Of a DNA stretch of 24,372 nucleotides, positions 1 through 7,868 are shown piece by piece. Under the pieces are notes generated by a model. That model was not told the origin of the DNA, searched no databases, and saw nothing but the letters and a program-made list of their open reading frames with translations. The stretch spans positions 1 to 24,372 of the forward strand of contig CAZDXQ010000052.1 in NCBI GenBank assembly GCA_964509545.1. Reading direction: 5' to 3'. The position numbers and the translations under genes are program-made. Source of the stretch: JADJWR01 sp964509545 (GTDB taxonomy: Bacteria; Pseudomonadota; Gammaproteobacteria; Burkholderiales; Burkholderiaceae_F). Numbering within the stretch: position 1 is the first letter of the stretch; the number at the start of each line of letters is the position of its first letter.

Positions 1-359
1 TGGTCGACGCCAACTGGATCGGCCTGAAGCTGAAGAAGCTGCTGAACTTCGGCGAACAGAACGGCGAGTTCTGGGCCCCGGTGCCGGGCGAGGACCGCTC
101 CGCCCTGTTCCCGAGCACGGTGGCCTACATCGCCACGCTGCTGCTGCATCGCTACAAGGTGCTCGGCATCCTCGACGACGACGGCCGCGCCATCCAGAGC
201 GCCGGCATCCTGGCCGTGCCGGATGCGGTGAAGCTCATCGAGCACGAGACCGCGCCGGTGAAGGGCAAGGTCTGCCCGAGCTGCCACGCCGCGGCGATGA
301 TCAAGCGCGACGGCTGCGAGTTCTGCACCGCCTGCGGCTACACCGGCCAGTGCTCGTAG
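1..359 (+). CDS. nrdJ: Adenosylcobalamin-dependent ribonucleotide reductase, C-terminal fragment
   Basis: This is the last ~118 codons of a gene that starts left of the window; the reading frame begins at base 3 and stops at 357-359. The C-terminus carries a cysteine-rich tail with two CxxC pairs (CPSC, then CTAC after a CEF segment) and ends GYTGQCS. That layout is typical of class II (B12-dependent) ribonucleoside-diphosphate reductases, where C-terminal cysteines are thought to re-reduce the active site. The enzyme makes deoxyribonucleotides without needing O2, so it works in both oxic and anoxic cells. The catalytic barrel lies outside the window, so the assignment rests on the tail and the preceding segment. 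Another Zn-ribbon-tailed protein is possible but less likely. Confidence 0.8.
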   Translation, partial: VDANWIGLKLKKLLNFGEQNGEFWAPVPGEDRSALFPSTVAYIATLLLHRYKVLGILDDDGRAIQSAGILAVPDAVKLIEHETAPVKGKVCPSCHAAAMIKRDGCEFCTACGYTGQCS

Positions 360-399
360 GACGACAGGGGCGGTGAGCGCGCGGCCAGGGACCGCGTGC

Positions 400-771
400 T
401 TACTGCATAGCGCCCGTCTTCTCGCGTGCCGCAGCCGGACAACCGGACTTGCCGGCCGCCGTCCAGCGCACGTCGAGGTAGACGTACTTCAGGCGTTCGA
501 TCGCCGCGGCGAGCTGCTCGTTGGCACTGCCCATGCAGCTGTGGAACTCCAGGGACCTGGCGCCCGAGGCGCGCACCCATTGGTCGAGGTGGTCGAGGTT
601 GGCGAAGCGCTTGCCGCCGGCAATGTAGTGGTCGGGGAAGACCTGCACCCGCTGCGCGGCCAGAGCCGGATTGCCGGCCGCGAACCCGATTGCCGGAACC
701 GCGGCCAGGAATGCCGCGCACAGGATTCCGCTGCGGGCGCGGAATCGTTTTCCGATTCGAGACGTATCCAT
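400..771 (-). CDS. Small exported protein of unknown function
   Basis: A 123-residue protein. The start at 771 is chosen because AGAAGGAGG lies 8 bases upstream; an upstream in-frame start at 819 would put this site inside the coding region. Residues 1-39 look like a signal peptide (basic N-region, hydrophobic core at about 15-32, AxA-type end near ALAA), so the product is probably periplasmic. The mature part (about 40-105) alternates short beta-like and helical stretches (VQVFPDHYIAGG, FANLDHLDQWV, RSLEFHSC, YVYLDVRW), loosely like the periplasmic domain of ExbD-type proteins. It has two cysteines (79 and 111) that could pair. It converges on nrdJ and diverges from the LysR gene. I do not recognise the family, and the ExbD-like fold is only an impression. 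Confidence 0.7.
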   Translation of the reverse strand: MDTSRIGKRFRARSGILCAAFLAAVPAIGFAAGNPALAAQRVQVFPDHYIAGGKRFANLDHLDQWVRASGARSLEFHSCMGSANEQLAAAIERLKYVYLDVRWTAAGKSGCPAAAREKTGAMQ

Positions 772-779
772 CCGCGTGA

Positions 780-788
780 CCTCCTTCT
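780..788 (-). promoter_or_regulatory. Ribosome binding site fixing the start of the small exported protein
   Basis: On the minus strand this reads AGAAGGAGG, a near-perfect anti-SD match, with 8 bases to the ATG at 771. It rules out the longer in-frame start at 819. Confidence 0.75.
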
Positions 789-906
789 GATCGCTGCCGC
801 GTTCAACTTCGGCCGCCAAACTGCTCTAATGCAGGCAGCCGGATTGTTGGTTGCCGTCCGCGGCGGCTCAAGCGATCTTTTCTCAAGGCTGCGATGAGTT
901 CTCGGA

Positions 907-1887
907 ATGAACAGACGACGGCACATCCGCCTGTCGCTCGACCTGCTGCGCGGGTTCCGCGCCGCCGCACAGCACCTGAGCTTCACCCGCGCGGCGCAGG
1001 AGCTCTCCGTCACCCAGTCGGCGGTCAGCCGCGAGATCAGGACGCTCGAGGATCAGATCGGCCAGCCGCTGTTCCATCGCGTGAGCCGCGCCCTGCAGCT
1101 GACGCGCGCCGGCGAGGAGCTGTTCCGCGCCGCCGATGAGGCGCTGGCGCTTGTTGACGCGGCCGCGCAGCGCATCGCCGGGCCCGGTCGATCGCTGGGC
1201 GTGACTACCACGAGCGCGCTCGCATCGCTTTGGCTGGTGCCGCGCCTGCCCCGCTTCACCCGCCTGCACCCCGGCATCGACGTGCGCATCGCCGCCAGCA
1301 ACGAGATCCTCGATCTCGAGCGCGAGCAACTCGACATTGCGATCCGCTTCCTGCTGCCGGGCGCGGACATGGCCGGCGGCGAACATCTGGCCGACTACCG
1401 CATCTTCCCGGTGTGCGCGCCGGCCCTGGCGCGGAATCGCTCGCGACTGCTGCGCATGCCCGCCGATCTCGCGCGGCACGTGCTGCTCGACTACGAGACC
1501 GTGCTCTACGGCCGACGCTGGTACGACTGGGAGCGCTGGTTCGGCGCGATGAAGCTGCGCCAAACACGCACCGCCGGCCTGATGCGCTTTTCGCACTACG
1601 ACCAGGTGGTGCAGGCTGCGCTGGAAGGCAGCGGGGTCGCCATCGGCAAGACGCCGCACCTGACCCAGCTGCTCAGGCAGGGTCGCCTTGTCGCCCCGTT
1701 CGGATCCGAGTGGATCGCCGAACTTGGGAGCTTCTGCCTTGTCCTGGCGCGCGGATGCGCCGGCCGCAGCGACGTCGATGACTTCGCCGCCTGGCTGCGC
1801 AAGGAAGTGGCGCGCGATCGGCACCCCCCTGTCCCGGCGTTCGCCGGTGCGCGGCCCGCGCCGCGAAAGGGCTCGGCTCGCCGCTGA
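907..1887 (+). CDS. LysR-family transcriptional regulator (GcvA-like)
   Basis: A 326-residue LysR-type regulator. Residues ~9-68 form the winged helix-turn-helix, with the hallmark run SFTRAAQELSVTQSAVSR followed by LFHR and a GEEL end. Residues ~95-300 form the effector-binding domain, starting LGVTTTSALASLWLVPRL as in the GcvA/AmpR-like subgroup. The C-terminal ~20 residues are Pro/Arg/Ala-rich and look disordered. The ATG at 907 has only a weak ribosome site (GAG region). The gene is divergent from the small exported protein, with 135 bp between the two starts, so that neighbour is the first candidate target by the usual LysR arrangement. Effector and regulon cannot be read from sequence. 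Confidence 0.9.
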   Translation: MNRRRHIRLSLDLLRGFRAAAQHLSFTRAAQELSVTQSAVSREIRTLEDQIGQPLFHRVSRALQLTRAGEELFRAADEALALVDAAAQRIAGPGRSLGVTTTSALASLWLVPRLPRFTRLHPGIDVRIAASNEILDLEREQLDIAIRFLLPGADMAGGEHLADYRIFPVCAPALARNRSRLLRMPADLARHVLLDYETVLYGRRWYDWERWFGAMKLRQTRTAGLMRFSHYDQVVQAALEGSGVAIGKTPHLTQLLRQGRLVAPFGSEWIAELGSFCLVLARGCAGRSDVDDFAAWLRKEVARDRHPPVPAFAGARPAPRKGSARR

Positions 1888-1894
1888 CGTTGAA

Positions 1895-1909
1895 GCGGCC
1901 TTCGGCCGC
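1895..1909. terminator. Hairpin between convergent LysR and hemolysin III genes
   Basis: Perfect inverted repeat GCGGCC-TTC-GGCCGC in the 30-bp gap between two convergent stop codons. There is no T-tract on either side, so it is a candidate bidirectional terminator or mRNA 3'-end stabiliser rather than a clear intrinsic terminator. Confidence 0.45.
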
Positions 1910-1917
1910 GCTCGGGC

Positions 1918-2529
1918 TCAGACGTAGAACACCACCGCCGTGAAGTGGCTGGCGCTGCCGCTGATCACGAACAGGTGCCAGATGCCGTGCGCATGGCGCC
2001 AGCGTTCGTCGTTGGCGTAGAAGACGATGCCGGCGCTGTACAGCAGGCCGCCGACGGCGAGCCAGGACATGCCAGCGACGCCGAGCGCCTGTGTCAGCGG
2101 CACCACCGCAACCAGCCCGAGCCAGCCCATCAGCGCAAACGGCAGCGCCGAATGCGGATGCCGGTCGCTGCGCCGCCAGGCGCGCAGGATGCCAATGATC
2201 GCAGCGGCCCAGACCGCCGCGAGCATGGTCCAGCCAAGGGCGCCGCGCAGGCTGACCAGCGCGAACGGCGTGTAGGTGCCAGCGATCAGCAGGAAGATCG
2301 CCGAATGGTCGAGGCGACGCAGGGTGTCCTTCGCCGGCGGACGCAGCGCGTGATACAGCGTCGAGGCCGTGTACAGCAGCACCAGCATCGCGCCGAAGAT
2401 GCTGAAGCTCGCGATGCGCCACGGATCGCCCTGCAGCGACGCGCTGACGATCAGCACGGCCGCCCCGGCAACCGCCAGCGCCGCGCCGACCAGATGCGTG
2501 ATGCTGTTGAACCGCTCGCCTCGATACAT
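1918..2529 (-). CDS. Hemolysin III family (PAQR-like) integral membrane protein
   Basis: A 203-residue protein with about seven hydrophobic segments across its length. Family landmarks are an N-terminal NSITHLVG segment, STLYHAL after helix 2, RLDHSAIFLLIAGTYTPF at about residues 90-107, and a C-terminal HGIWHLFVISGSASHF. The conserved His and Asp residues in these motifs are those proposed to bind a metal in the hemolysin III/YqfA/PAQR superfamily. Bacterial members are inner-membrane proteins; despite the name, haemolysis is not their established physiological role. The start at 2529 has no clear Shine-Dalgarno. It diverges from scpB across a 218-bp gap. Confidence 0.9.
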   Translation of the reverse strand: MYRGERFNSITHLVGAALAVAGAAVLIVSASLQGDPWRIASFSIFGAMLVLLYTASTLYHALRPPAKDTLRRLDHSAIFLLIAGTYTPFALVSLRGALGWTMLAAVWAAAIIGILRAWRRSDRHPHSALPFALMGWLGLVAVVPLTQALGVAGMSWLAVGGLLYSAGIVFYANDERWRHAHGIWHLFVISGSASHFTAVVFYV

Positions 2530-2690
2530 GCGGCGCAGTCTACTTCTCCGACCGCGCCGGCGCCGTCACAGGCCGACATCGCCATGATGCAGGCGGCGCC
2601 ATGTACCGGGCCGAGGACGCGGCCGTCCGTTGGCGCGGTGGCGCGCCGGCTGCGGCGGCTGCCGCTTCCCCTGCACCGGCGCAGGCACAA

Positions 2691-2696
2691 TATTCT
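2691..2696 (+). promoter_or_regulatory. Possible -10 element upstream of scpB
   Basis: TATTCT lies in a short AT-rich island (CACAATATTCTGTTT) within otherwise very GC-rich sequence, about 50 bp before the scpB start. No convincing -35 is seen at standard spacing (TTCCCC at 2666-2671 is 19 bp away), so this is a weak call. Confidence 0.3.
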
Positions 2697-2747
2697 GTTT
2701 CATGTAGCGCCAGCAAACACGAGTCAGTCCGCCGCAGGAGACGCGCA

Positions 2748-3527
2748 ATGTCATTCGTCCGTATCGAAACGCGGGACCAGATCGGCGTCATCACGCTCGA
2801 CCACCCGGCCAAGCGCAATGCGCTGTCGAAGGCGCTGATCGACGAGATCACGACGGCACTGGCCGACTTCAAGGCGCGACGGCTGCGCGTGGCGATCCTG
2901 CGCGCATCGCCCGGGGCGAAGGTCTGGTCGGCCGGCCATGACGTCGACGAGCTGCCCGAGTCCCGCCGCGATCCGCTCGGCTGGGACGACCCGCTGCGCC
3001 ATCTGATCCGCGAGATCGAGACTTTCCCGGCGCCGGTGATCGCGATGATCGAGGGCACGGTCTGGGGCGGCGCTTGCGAGACCGTGTTCGCCTGCGACCT
3101 GATCGTGGCCACGCCGGAGGCAACGTTCGCGATCACGCCGGCCCGCCTCGGCGTGCCTTACAACATCGCCGGCGTGCTCACTTTTCTGAACGCCGCCAGC
3201 CTGCGCATCGGCAAGGAGATGGCCTTCACCGCCAAGCCGGTCAGCGCCGAACGCGCCGAACGGCTCGGCATGATCAACTACGTCGTGCCGAGCGAGGAAC
3301 TGGAACCGTTCACCTTCGACCTGGCCGGAACGATCAGCGAGAACGCGCCGCTGTCGATCGCGGTGATGAAGGAGCAGCTGCGCATCCTGGCCGGCGCGCA
3401 TCCGATGTCGCCGCAGGGCTTCGAGCGCGTGCAGGGGCTGCGCCGCGTTGTCTACGACAGCCACGACTACCAGGAGGGCATCCGCGCCTTCAAGGAAAAG
3501 CGCAAGCCGGTGTTTCGCGGCGAATGA
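2748..3527 (+). CDS. scpB: Methylmalonyl-CoA decarboxylase (crotonase superfamily)
   Basis: A 259-residue crotonase-fold enzyme that aligns from end to end with E. coli ScpB (YgfG), which converts methylmalonyl-CoA to propionyl-CoA and CO2. Matching blocks include KRNALSK, SAGHDVDELP, RDPLGWDDPLR, EGTVWGGACE, the VPYN segment, ISENAPLSIAVMKEQLR and YDSHDYQEGIRAF. Residues equivalent to the E. coli active site are present: His64, Glu111 and Tyr138. The start is set by GCAGGAG 7 bases before the ATG; the frame is open further upstream, but that part has no homology. It stands alone here, without methylmalonyl-CoA mutase, so its partner pathway is not visible. A general enoyl-CoA hydratase is unlikely given the ScpB-specific residues. 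Confidence 0.9.
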   Translation: MSFVRIETRDQIGVITLDHPAKRNALSKALIDEITTALADFKARRLRVAILRASPGAKVWSAGHDVDELPESRRDPLGWDDPLRHLIREIETFPAPVIAMIEGTVWGGACETVFACDLIVATPEATFAITPARLGVPYNIAGVLTFLNAASLRIGKEMAFTAKPVSAERAERLGMINYVVPSEELEPFTFDLAGTISENAPLSIAVMKEQLRILAGAHPMSPQGFERVQGLRRVVYDSHDYQEGIRAFKEKRKPVFRGE

Positions 3528-3540
3528 CCGTCGCCGGGCA

Positions 3541-3559
3541 GCCCGCACCGGCTGCGGGC
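3541..3559. terminator. Hairpin downstream of scpB
   Basis: Perfect 7-bp inverted repeat GCCCGCA-CCGGC-TGCGGGC, 14 bases after the scpB stop. No T-run follows, so termination would need Rho or be weak. Confidence 0.4.
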
Positions 3560-3691
3560 GTCGTCGCGCCGGCGGGTTCGCGCAACTGCGGTCGCGGGAC
3601 GAAAGCCGGGTCGGCACCGGCGAGGCCGCCGGCGCGCCTGCGGTAAAGTGCCGGCCGGCCCACCCTCGACGGCGGGCATCGCAACCAACCA

Positions 3692-4789
3692 ATGACGGAA
3701 TCCCCCATGCAAGTGTTCAACTTCAGCGCCGGCCCGGCGGTGCTGCCGAAGGAAGTGCTGCGGCGCGCCGCCGACGAGATGCTCGACTGGCACGGCAGCG
3801 GCATGTCGGTGATGGAAATGAGCCACCGCGGCCCGGAGTTCATCTCGATCGCCGAGAAGGCCGAGGCCGACCTGCGCCGGCTGCTCGCGATCGGCGACGA
3901 CTACGAGGTGCTGTTCCTGCAGGGCGGCGCGATCGGCGAGAACGCGATCGTGCCGATGAACCTGCTCGGGCAGCAGAAGGTGATCGACTTCGTCAACACC
4001 GGCGAGTGGTCGAAGAAATCGATCAAGGAGGCGAAGAAGTACGCGCAGGTCAACATCGCCGCCAGCAGCGAGGACCGCAACTTCACCTACGTGCCCGCGC
4101 GCGAGAACTGGAAGCTGTCGCCCGATGCGGCCTACGTGCACATCTGCAGCAACGAGACCATCGGCGGCGTCGAATACCACTCAACGCCGGAGGTAGGCCG
4201 CGTGCCGCTGGTGGCCGACATGTCGTCGCAGATCCTGTCGCGGCCCATCGACGTGGCGAAGTACGGCGTCATCTACGGCGGGGCGCAGAAGAACGTCGGC
4301 CCGGCCGGGCTGACGCTGGTCATCGTCCGCAAGGACCTTCTCGACCGCGCGCTGCCGATCACGCCGAGCGCCTTTCACTGGAAGGAGCAGGCCGAGGCCG
4401 ACTCGATGCTGAACACGCCGCCGACCTACGCCATCTACATCGCCGGACTGGTATTCGAATGGCTGCTGGCGCAGGGCGGGCTGGCGGCGATGGAGAAGAA
4501 GAACATCGAAAAGAGCCGGCTGCTGTACGAGACGATCGACGCCAGCGGCGGCTACTACGTCAATCCGGTGGAAAAGCGCGACCGCTCGCGGATGAACGTG
4601 CCGTTCAAGCTGCGCGACGAGTCCCTCGACGGGGCGTTCCTGAAGGGCGCGCAGGCGCGCGGCCTGCTGCAGCTGAAGGGGCACCGCTCGGTCGGCGGCA
4701 TGCGCGCCTCGATCTACAACGCAATGCCGATCGAAGGCGTGCAGGCGCTGGTCGAGTACATGCGCGAATTCGCGCGCACGCACGGCTGA
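3692..4789 (+). CDS. serC: Phosphoserine aminotransferase
   Basis: A 365-residue PLP-dependent class V aminotransferase that makes O-phospho-L-serine from 3-phosphohydroxypyruvate and glutamate, the second step of serine synthesis. It begins VFNFSAGPAVLPKEVL, has HRGPEF near residue 46, LFLQGGAIGENAIVPMNLL around 74-92, and the PLP lysine in GGAQKNVGPAG (Lys200). The C-terminus has GHRSVGGMRASIYNAM, which binds substrate phosphate in the family. Two starts are possible: ATG 3692 (used here) and ATG 3707, which gives the more family-like MQVFNFSAG; neither has a strong ribosome site. It is followed after 13 bp by serA, clearly one operon. Confidence 0.95.
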   Translation: MTESPMQVFNFSAGPAVLPKEVLRRAADEMLDWHGSGMSVMEMSHRGPEFISIAEKAEADLRRLLAIGDDYEVLFLQGGAIGENAIVPMNLLGQQKVIDFVNTGEWSKKSIKEAKKYAQVNIAASSEDRNFTYVPARENWKLSPDAAYVHICSNETIGGVEYHSTPEVGRVPLVADMSSQILSRPIDVAKYGVIYGGAQKNVGPAGLTLVIVRKDLLDRALPITPSAFHWKEQAEADSMLNTPPTYAIYIAGLVFEWLLAQGGLAAMEKKNIEKSRLLYETIDASGGYYVNPVEKRDRSRMNVPFKLRDESLDGAFLKGAQARGLLQLKGHRSVGGMRASIYNAMPIEGVQALVEYMREFARTHG

Positions 4790-4802
4790 TCCGGAACTGC
4801 CG

Positions 4803-5987
4803 ATGACCAAGTACCAGATCTTGCTGCTGAACAACATCTCCGGCCACGGCCTGGCCCGGCTGCCGCACGATCGCTATGCCACCGGCAAGCAGGTCGAGCA
4901 GCCGGACGCAGTCCTCGTGCGCTCGCACGACATGCACTCGATGTCGATCCCGGCCAGCGTCAAGGCCATCGGCCGCGCCGGCGCCGGCACCAACAACATC
5001 CCGGTGGCGGAGATGTCCAAGCGCGGCGTGCCGGTGTTCAATGCGCCCGGCGCCAACGCCAACGCCGTCAAGGAACTCGTGCTGGCGGCGCTGCTGATCG
5101 GCGCCCGCAACGTGGTGCCGGCGCTGCGCTTCGTCGAGCAGCTCGCGCCCGACGCCGCCGACTATGAGGCGCGGGTCGAGGACGGCAAGAAGCAGTTCGC
5201 CGGCATCGAGCTGCCGCACCGCACGCTGGGCGTGGTCGGGCTGGGCGCGATCGGCGCGCTGGTCGCGGAAACGGCGCTGAAGCTGGGCATGAAGGTGGTC
5301 GGCTTCGATCCGGAAATCACCGTCGATGCAGCATGGCGGCTGCACTCCGGCGTGCGCAAGGCGCATTCGATCGAGGAACTGCTGAAGCACGCCGACTTCG
5401 TCACGTTGCACGTGCCGCTCGCCCCGAGCACGCGCGGCCTGATCGACACGAAGCGGCTGGCGGCGATGAAATCCGGCGCGGTGCTGCTGAACTTCGCCCG
5501 CGATGCCATCGTCGACGAGGCGGCGGTGATCGACGCGCTGCGCGCCGGAAAGCTGAAGGCCTACCTGTGCGATTTCCCGTCACCGCGGCTGTCGGGCGCG
5601 CCGGGTGTGGTCGCGCTGCCGCACCTCGGCGCATCGACCACCGAGGCCGAGGAGAACTGCGCGGTGATGGTCGTCGATCAGCTGCGCGAGTTCCTGGAGA
5701 ACGGCAACATCGCCAACGCGGTGAACTTCCCGAACGTGGAAATGGCACGCGAATCGGACTGGCGAATCGCCATCGCCAATGCCAACGTGCCGAACATGCT
5801 CGGCCAGATGTCCACCGCGATGGCCATGTCCGGCCTGAACATCCACAACATGGTCAACAAGTCGCGCGGCGAGATGGCCTACACGCTCGTCGATGTCGAC
5901 AGCCCGGTGGACAGCAGTGTGATCGCGCGCATCGCAGCGATCGAGGGCGTGCTTTCGGTGCGCTCGATTCCGGCACGGCCACAGTAG
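4803..5987 (+). CDS. serA: D-3-phosphoglycerate dehydrogenase with C-terminal ACT domain
   Basis: A 394-residue D-2-hydroxyacid dehydrogenase that commits 3-phosphoglycerate to serine synthesis. NAD binding is shown by GLGAIG (146-151), with Asp169 at the end of the following strand; catalytic Arg233 lies in NFARDAIVDE and catalytic His274 in LPHLGAST. The last ~75 residues (from about 320, IANANVPNMLGQMSTAMAMSG onward) form an ACT domain, which in this family commonly senses serine. The segment that holds the catalytic Glu in E. coli SerA (FPTEP) is CDFPSP here (256-261), without the Glu; this also occurs in the short PGDH subgroup with CDFP motifs. Next to serC, so the function is secure. 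It ends in an intrinsic terminator. Confidence 0.93.
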   Translation: MTKYQILLLNNISGHGLARLPHDRYATGKQVEQPDAVLVRSHDMHSMSIPASVKAIGRAGAGTNNIPVAEMSKRGVPVFNAPGANANAVKELVLAALLIGARNVVPALRFVEQLAPDAADYEARVEDGKKQFAGIELPHRTLGVVGLGAIGALVAETALKLGMKVVGFDPEITVDAAWRLHSGVRKAHSIEELLKHADFVTLHVPLAPSTRGLIDTKRLAAMKSGAVLLNFARDAIVDEAAVIDALRAGKLKAYLCDFPSPRLSGAPGVVALPHLGASTTEAEENCAVMVVDQLREFLENGNIANAVNFPNVEMARESDWRIAIANANVPNMLGQMSTAMAMSGLNIHNMVNKSRGEMAYTLVDVDSPVDSSVIARIAAIEGVLSVRSIPARPQ

Positions 5988-5991
5988 CGGG

Positions 5992-6030
5992 GCCGCGGCT
6001 GCCGCGCTTAGGCGGCCGCGGCTTTCTTCT
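5992..6030 (+). terminator. Intrinsic terminator of serC-serA
   Basis: GCCGCGG and CCGC pair with GCGG and CCGCGGC around a GCTTAG loop (5992-6022, with a 3-nt bulge), followed by TTTCTTCT on the plus strand. It starts 4 bases after the serA stop. The hairpin overlaps the last codons of the convergent small basic protein, so the same bases serve as coding sequence on the other strand. Confidence 0.6.
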
Positions 6031-6229
6031 CCGCCTTCTTGCGCTCGGCCCAGGCCTTCTTCAGCGCGGCGGAGATCTTGCGCTTCTGCGCTTCGGTGCG
6101 CGGCTTGCGGTTGCCGCGCCCGCTGGCGGCTGCCGTGCCGCCGAGGGCGGCGAGCGCCTTTTTCAGCGCGTCGATCTCGGCCTGTTTCCTGGCGATTTCG
6201 TTCCTGATGGTCTGGACGGCTTTGCTCAT
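6008..6229 (-). CDS. Small lysine-rich basic protein, function unknown
   Basis: A 73-residue, strongly basic protein. Residues 1-30 (QTIRNEIARKQAEIDALKKA and on) look like a short coiled-coil helix. A Gly/Ala linker follows, then RKPRTEAQKRKISAALKKAW and a Lys/Ala tail ending KKAEKKAAAA. The C-terminal half resembles bacterial histone H1-like tails and short DNA-binding helices of the NUMOD3 type (RKISxAxKxxW), so nucleic-acid binding is a reasonable guess only. The start has little Shine-Dalgarno signal. A TACTAT element on the minus strand (about 6314-6319) could be its -10. It converges on serA and shares the terminator hairpin. Confidence 0.6.
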   Translation of the reverse strand: MSKAVQTIRNEIARKQAEIDALKKALAALGGTAAASGRGNRKPRTEAQKRKISAALKKAWAERKKAEKKAAAA

Positions 6230-6345
6230 GGTGTGGTGTCCGGATGCCGTGGAAATTCGGCACTCCGGAACTTACCACCGCTGCGGGGACATTCCTTCCG
6301 CAACCTGCCGCGGATAGTAAATCCGGCGCCCTCGCCGTTGTTTTT

Positions 6346-7716
6346 CTACACCGTCTCGGCCACGCTCGGCAGGCCGGCCAATGCCATCGCCAGTTCGCGT
6401 TCGTCGTAGTCCTGGTCGGTCAGTCGGCCCGCGAAGTAGTCGGTATAGGCCTGCATGTCGAAGTGGCCGTGACCGCAAAGGTTGAACAGGATCGCGCGGC
6501 TCCTGCCTTCCTCGCGGCAGCGCACGGCCTCGTCGATCGCCCCTTTGACCGCGTGGTTGGCCTCCGGCGCCGGCACGATGCCCTCGTGCCGGGCGAAGAA
6601 AACGCCGGCTTCGAAGCATTGGGTCTGATGGTAGGCACGGGCTTCGATCAGTCCGAGTTCCTTGATGTGCGATACCAGCGGCGCCATGCCGTGGTAACGC
6701 AGGCCGCCAGCGTGGAAACCCGGTGGCATGAAGGTTGAGCCGAGGGTATGCATCTTGGCCAGCGGCGTCATGTGCCCGGTATCGCCGAAATCATAGGCAT
6801 AACGGCCTCGCGTCAGGCTGGGGCAGGCGGCCGGCTCGACGGCGACGATGCGCAGCTTCCTTCCGCCGCGCAGCTGGCTGCCGAGGAACGGGAAGACGAT
6901 GCCGGCGAAGTTCGAGCCGCCGCCGGTGCAGCCGACGATCACGTCCGGATAGTCGTCGGCCACTTCGAGCTGCGCCATCGCTTCGAGGCCGATCACGGTC
7001 TGGTGCAGCAGGACGTGGTTGAGCACCGAACCGAGGGCGTACTTGGTGTCGTCGCGGCTGGCGGCGATTTCGACCGCCTCGGAAATCGCGATGCCGAGGC
7101 TGCCGTTGCTCTCCGGCGCCTTGGCCAGCACGCTGCGGCCATAGTTCGTCTCCAGCGACGGACTGGCAATGCAGCGCGCGCCGTAGGTTTCCATCAGCGC
7201 CCGCCGGTACGGCTTCTGGTTGTAGGAAACGCGCACCATGAAGACCTGCACCTCGATGCCGAAGACGGCGCCGGCAAAGGCCAGCGACGAGCCCCATTGG
7301 CCGGCGCCGGTTTCGGTGGTCAGTCGGCGCACGCCGGCCTCGCGGTTGTAAAACGCCTGCGCCACCGCAGTGTTCGGCTTGTGGCTTCCGGCCGGGCTGA
7401 CCCCTTCGTACTTGTAGTAAATCCGTGCCGGCGTCTGCAGTGCTTTTTCCAGTCGCCTGGCGCGATAAAGGGGGGTCACGCGCCATTGCCTGTAGACCTC
7501 GCGCACGGGCTCGGGAATCTCGATCTCGCGCTCAGCGGAGACTTCCTGCGCGATCAGCGCCATCGGAAACAGCGGCGCGAGATCGTCCGGCCCGACCGGT
7601 TTCATCGTGCCCGGATGAAGCACCGGCGGCGGCGGCGACGGCAGATCCGCCAGCAGGTTGTACCAGTGCCTTGGGATGCGGGTTTCGTCGAGCAGGTACT
7701 TGACGCTGTCGGTCAT
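6346..7716 (-). CDS. trpB2: Tryptophan synthase beta chain, TrpB2 type
   Basis: A 456-residue PLP-dependent fold-type II enzyme. The start at 7716 is set by GGGAGGA just upstream; an open frame continues 41 codons further but lies outside the homologous region. TrpB2 signatures are the long N-terminal extension (IPRHWYNLLADLP, PVLHPGTMKP), RPA-like TPLYRARRLE, the PLP lysine Lys113 in SPAGSHKPN, TETGAGQWGSS, and the phosphate-binding loop GCTGGGSNFAG. TrpB2 proteins join serine and indole to make tryptophan and usually act without a TrpA partner; many occur alongside a normal trpBA operon, possibly as indole-salvage enzymes. No trp gene is adjacent here, which fits that role. It is divergent from the RIC gene. 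Confidence 0.92.
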   Translation of the reverse strand: MTDSVKYLLDETRIPRHWYNLLADLPSPPPPVLHPGTMKPVGPDDLAPLFPMALIAQEVSAEREIEIPEPVREVYRQWRVTPLYRARRLEKALQTPARIYYKYEGVSPAGSHKPNTAVAQAFYNREAGVRRLTTETGAGQWGSSLAFAGAVFGIEVQVFMVRVSYNQKPYRRALMETYGARCIASPSLETNYGRSVLAKAPESNGSLGIAISEAVEIAASRDDTKYALGSVLNHVLLHQTVIGLEAMAQLEVADDYPDVIVGCTGGGSNFAGIVFPFLGSQLRGGRKLRIVAVEPAACPSLTRGRYAYDFGDTGHMTPLAKMHTLGSTFMPPGFHAGGLRYHGMAPLVSHIKELGLIEARAYHQTQCFEAGVFFARHEGIVPAPEANHAVKGAIDEAVRCREEGRSRAILFNLCGHGHFDMQAYTDYFAGRLTDQDYDERELAMALAGLPSVAETV

Positions 7717-7720
7717 TGTT

Positions 7721-7727
7721 TCCTCCC
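7721..7727 (-). promoter_or_regulatory. Ribosome binding site fixing the trpB2 start
   Basis: On the minus strand GGGAGGA lies 4 bases before ATG 7716, selecting this start over the in-frame upstream one at 7839. Confidence 0.7.
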
Positions 7728-7829
7728 TTGGCGGCGAGGCCGCGATGCGGCCGACTATAAAACCGATCGCGGAATCCGCGGCGGCCACCGCGACACGCGC
7801 CATTCTGATTCGCATCAATTCCGACACGG

Positions 7830-7862
7830 CCGCCAGCATGCCTTAGGAGGTATGCCCGGCGG
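7830..7862. promoter_or_regulatory. Imperfect hairpin in the trpB2-RIC divergent region
   Basis: Two stacked stems: CCGCC (7830-7834) pairs with GGCGG (7858-7862), and CATGCCT (7837-7843) pairs with AGGTATG (7848-7854, one G-T), around a TAGG loop. An AG/CCC internal loop separates them. As DNA it is an 18-bp near-palindrome that could be an operator for either gene; as RNA it could be a leader structure. The factor is unknown. Confidence 0.4.
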
Positions 7863-7868
7863 GCGCAC

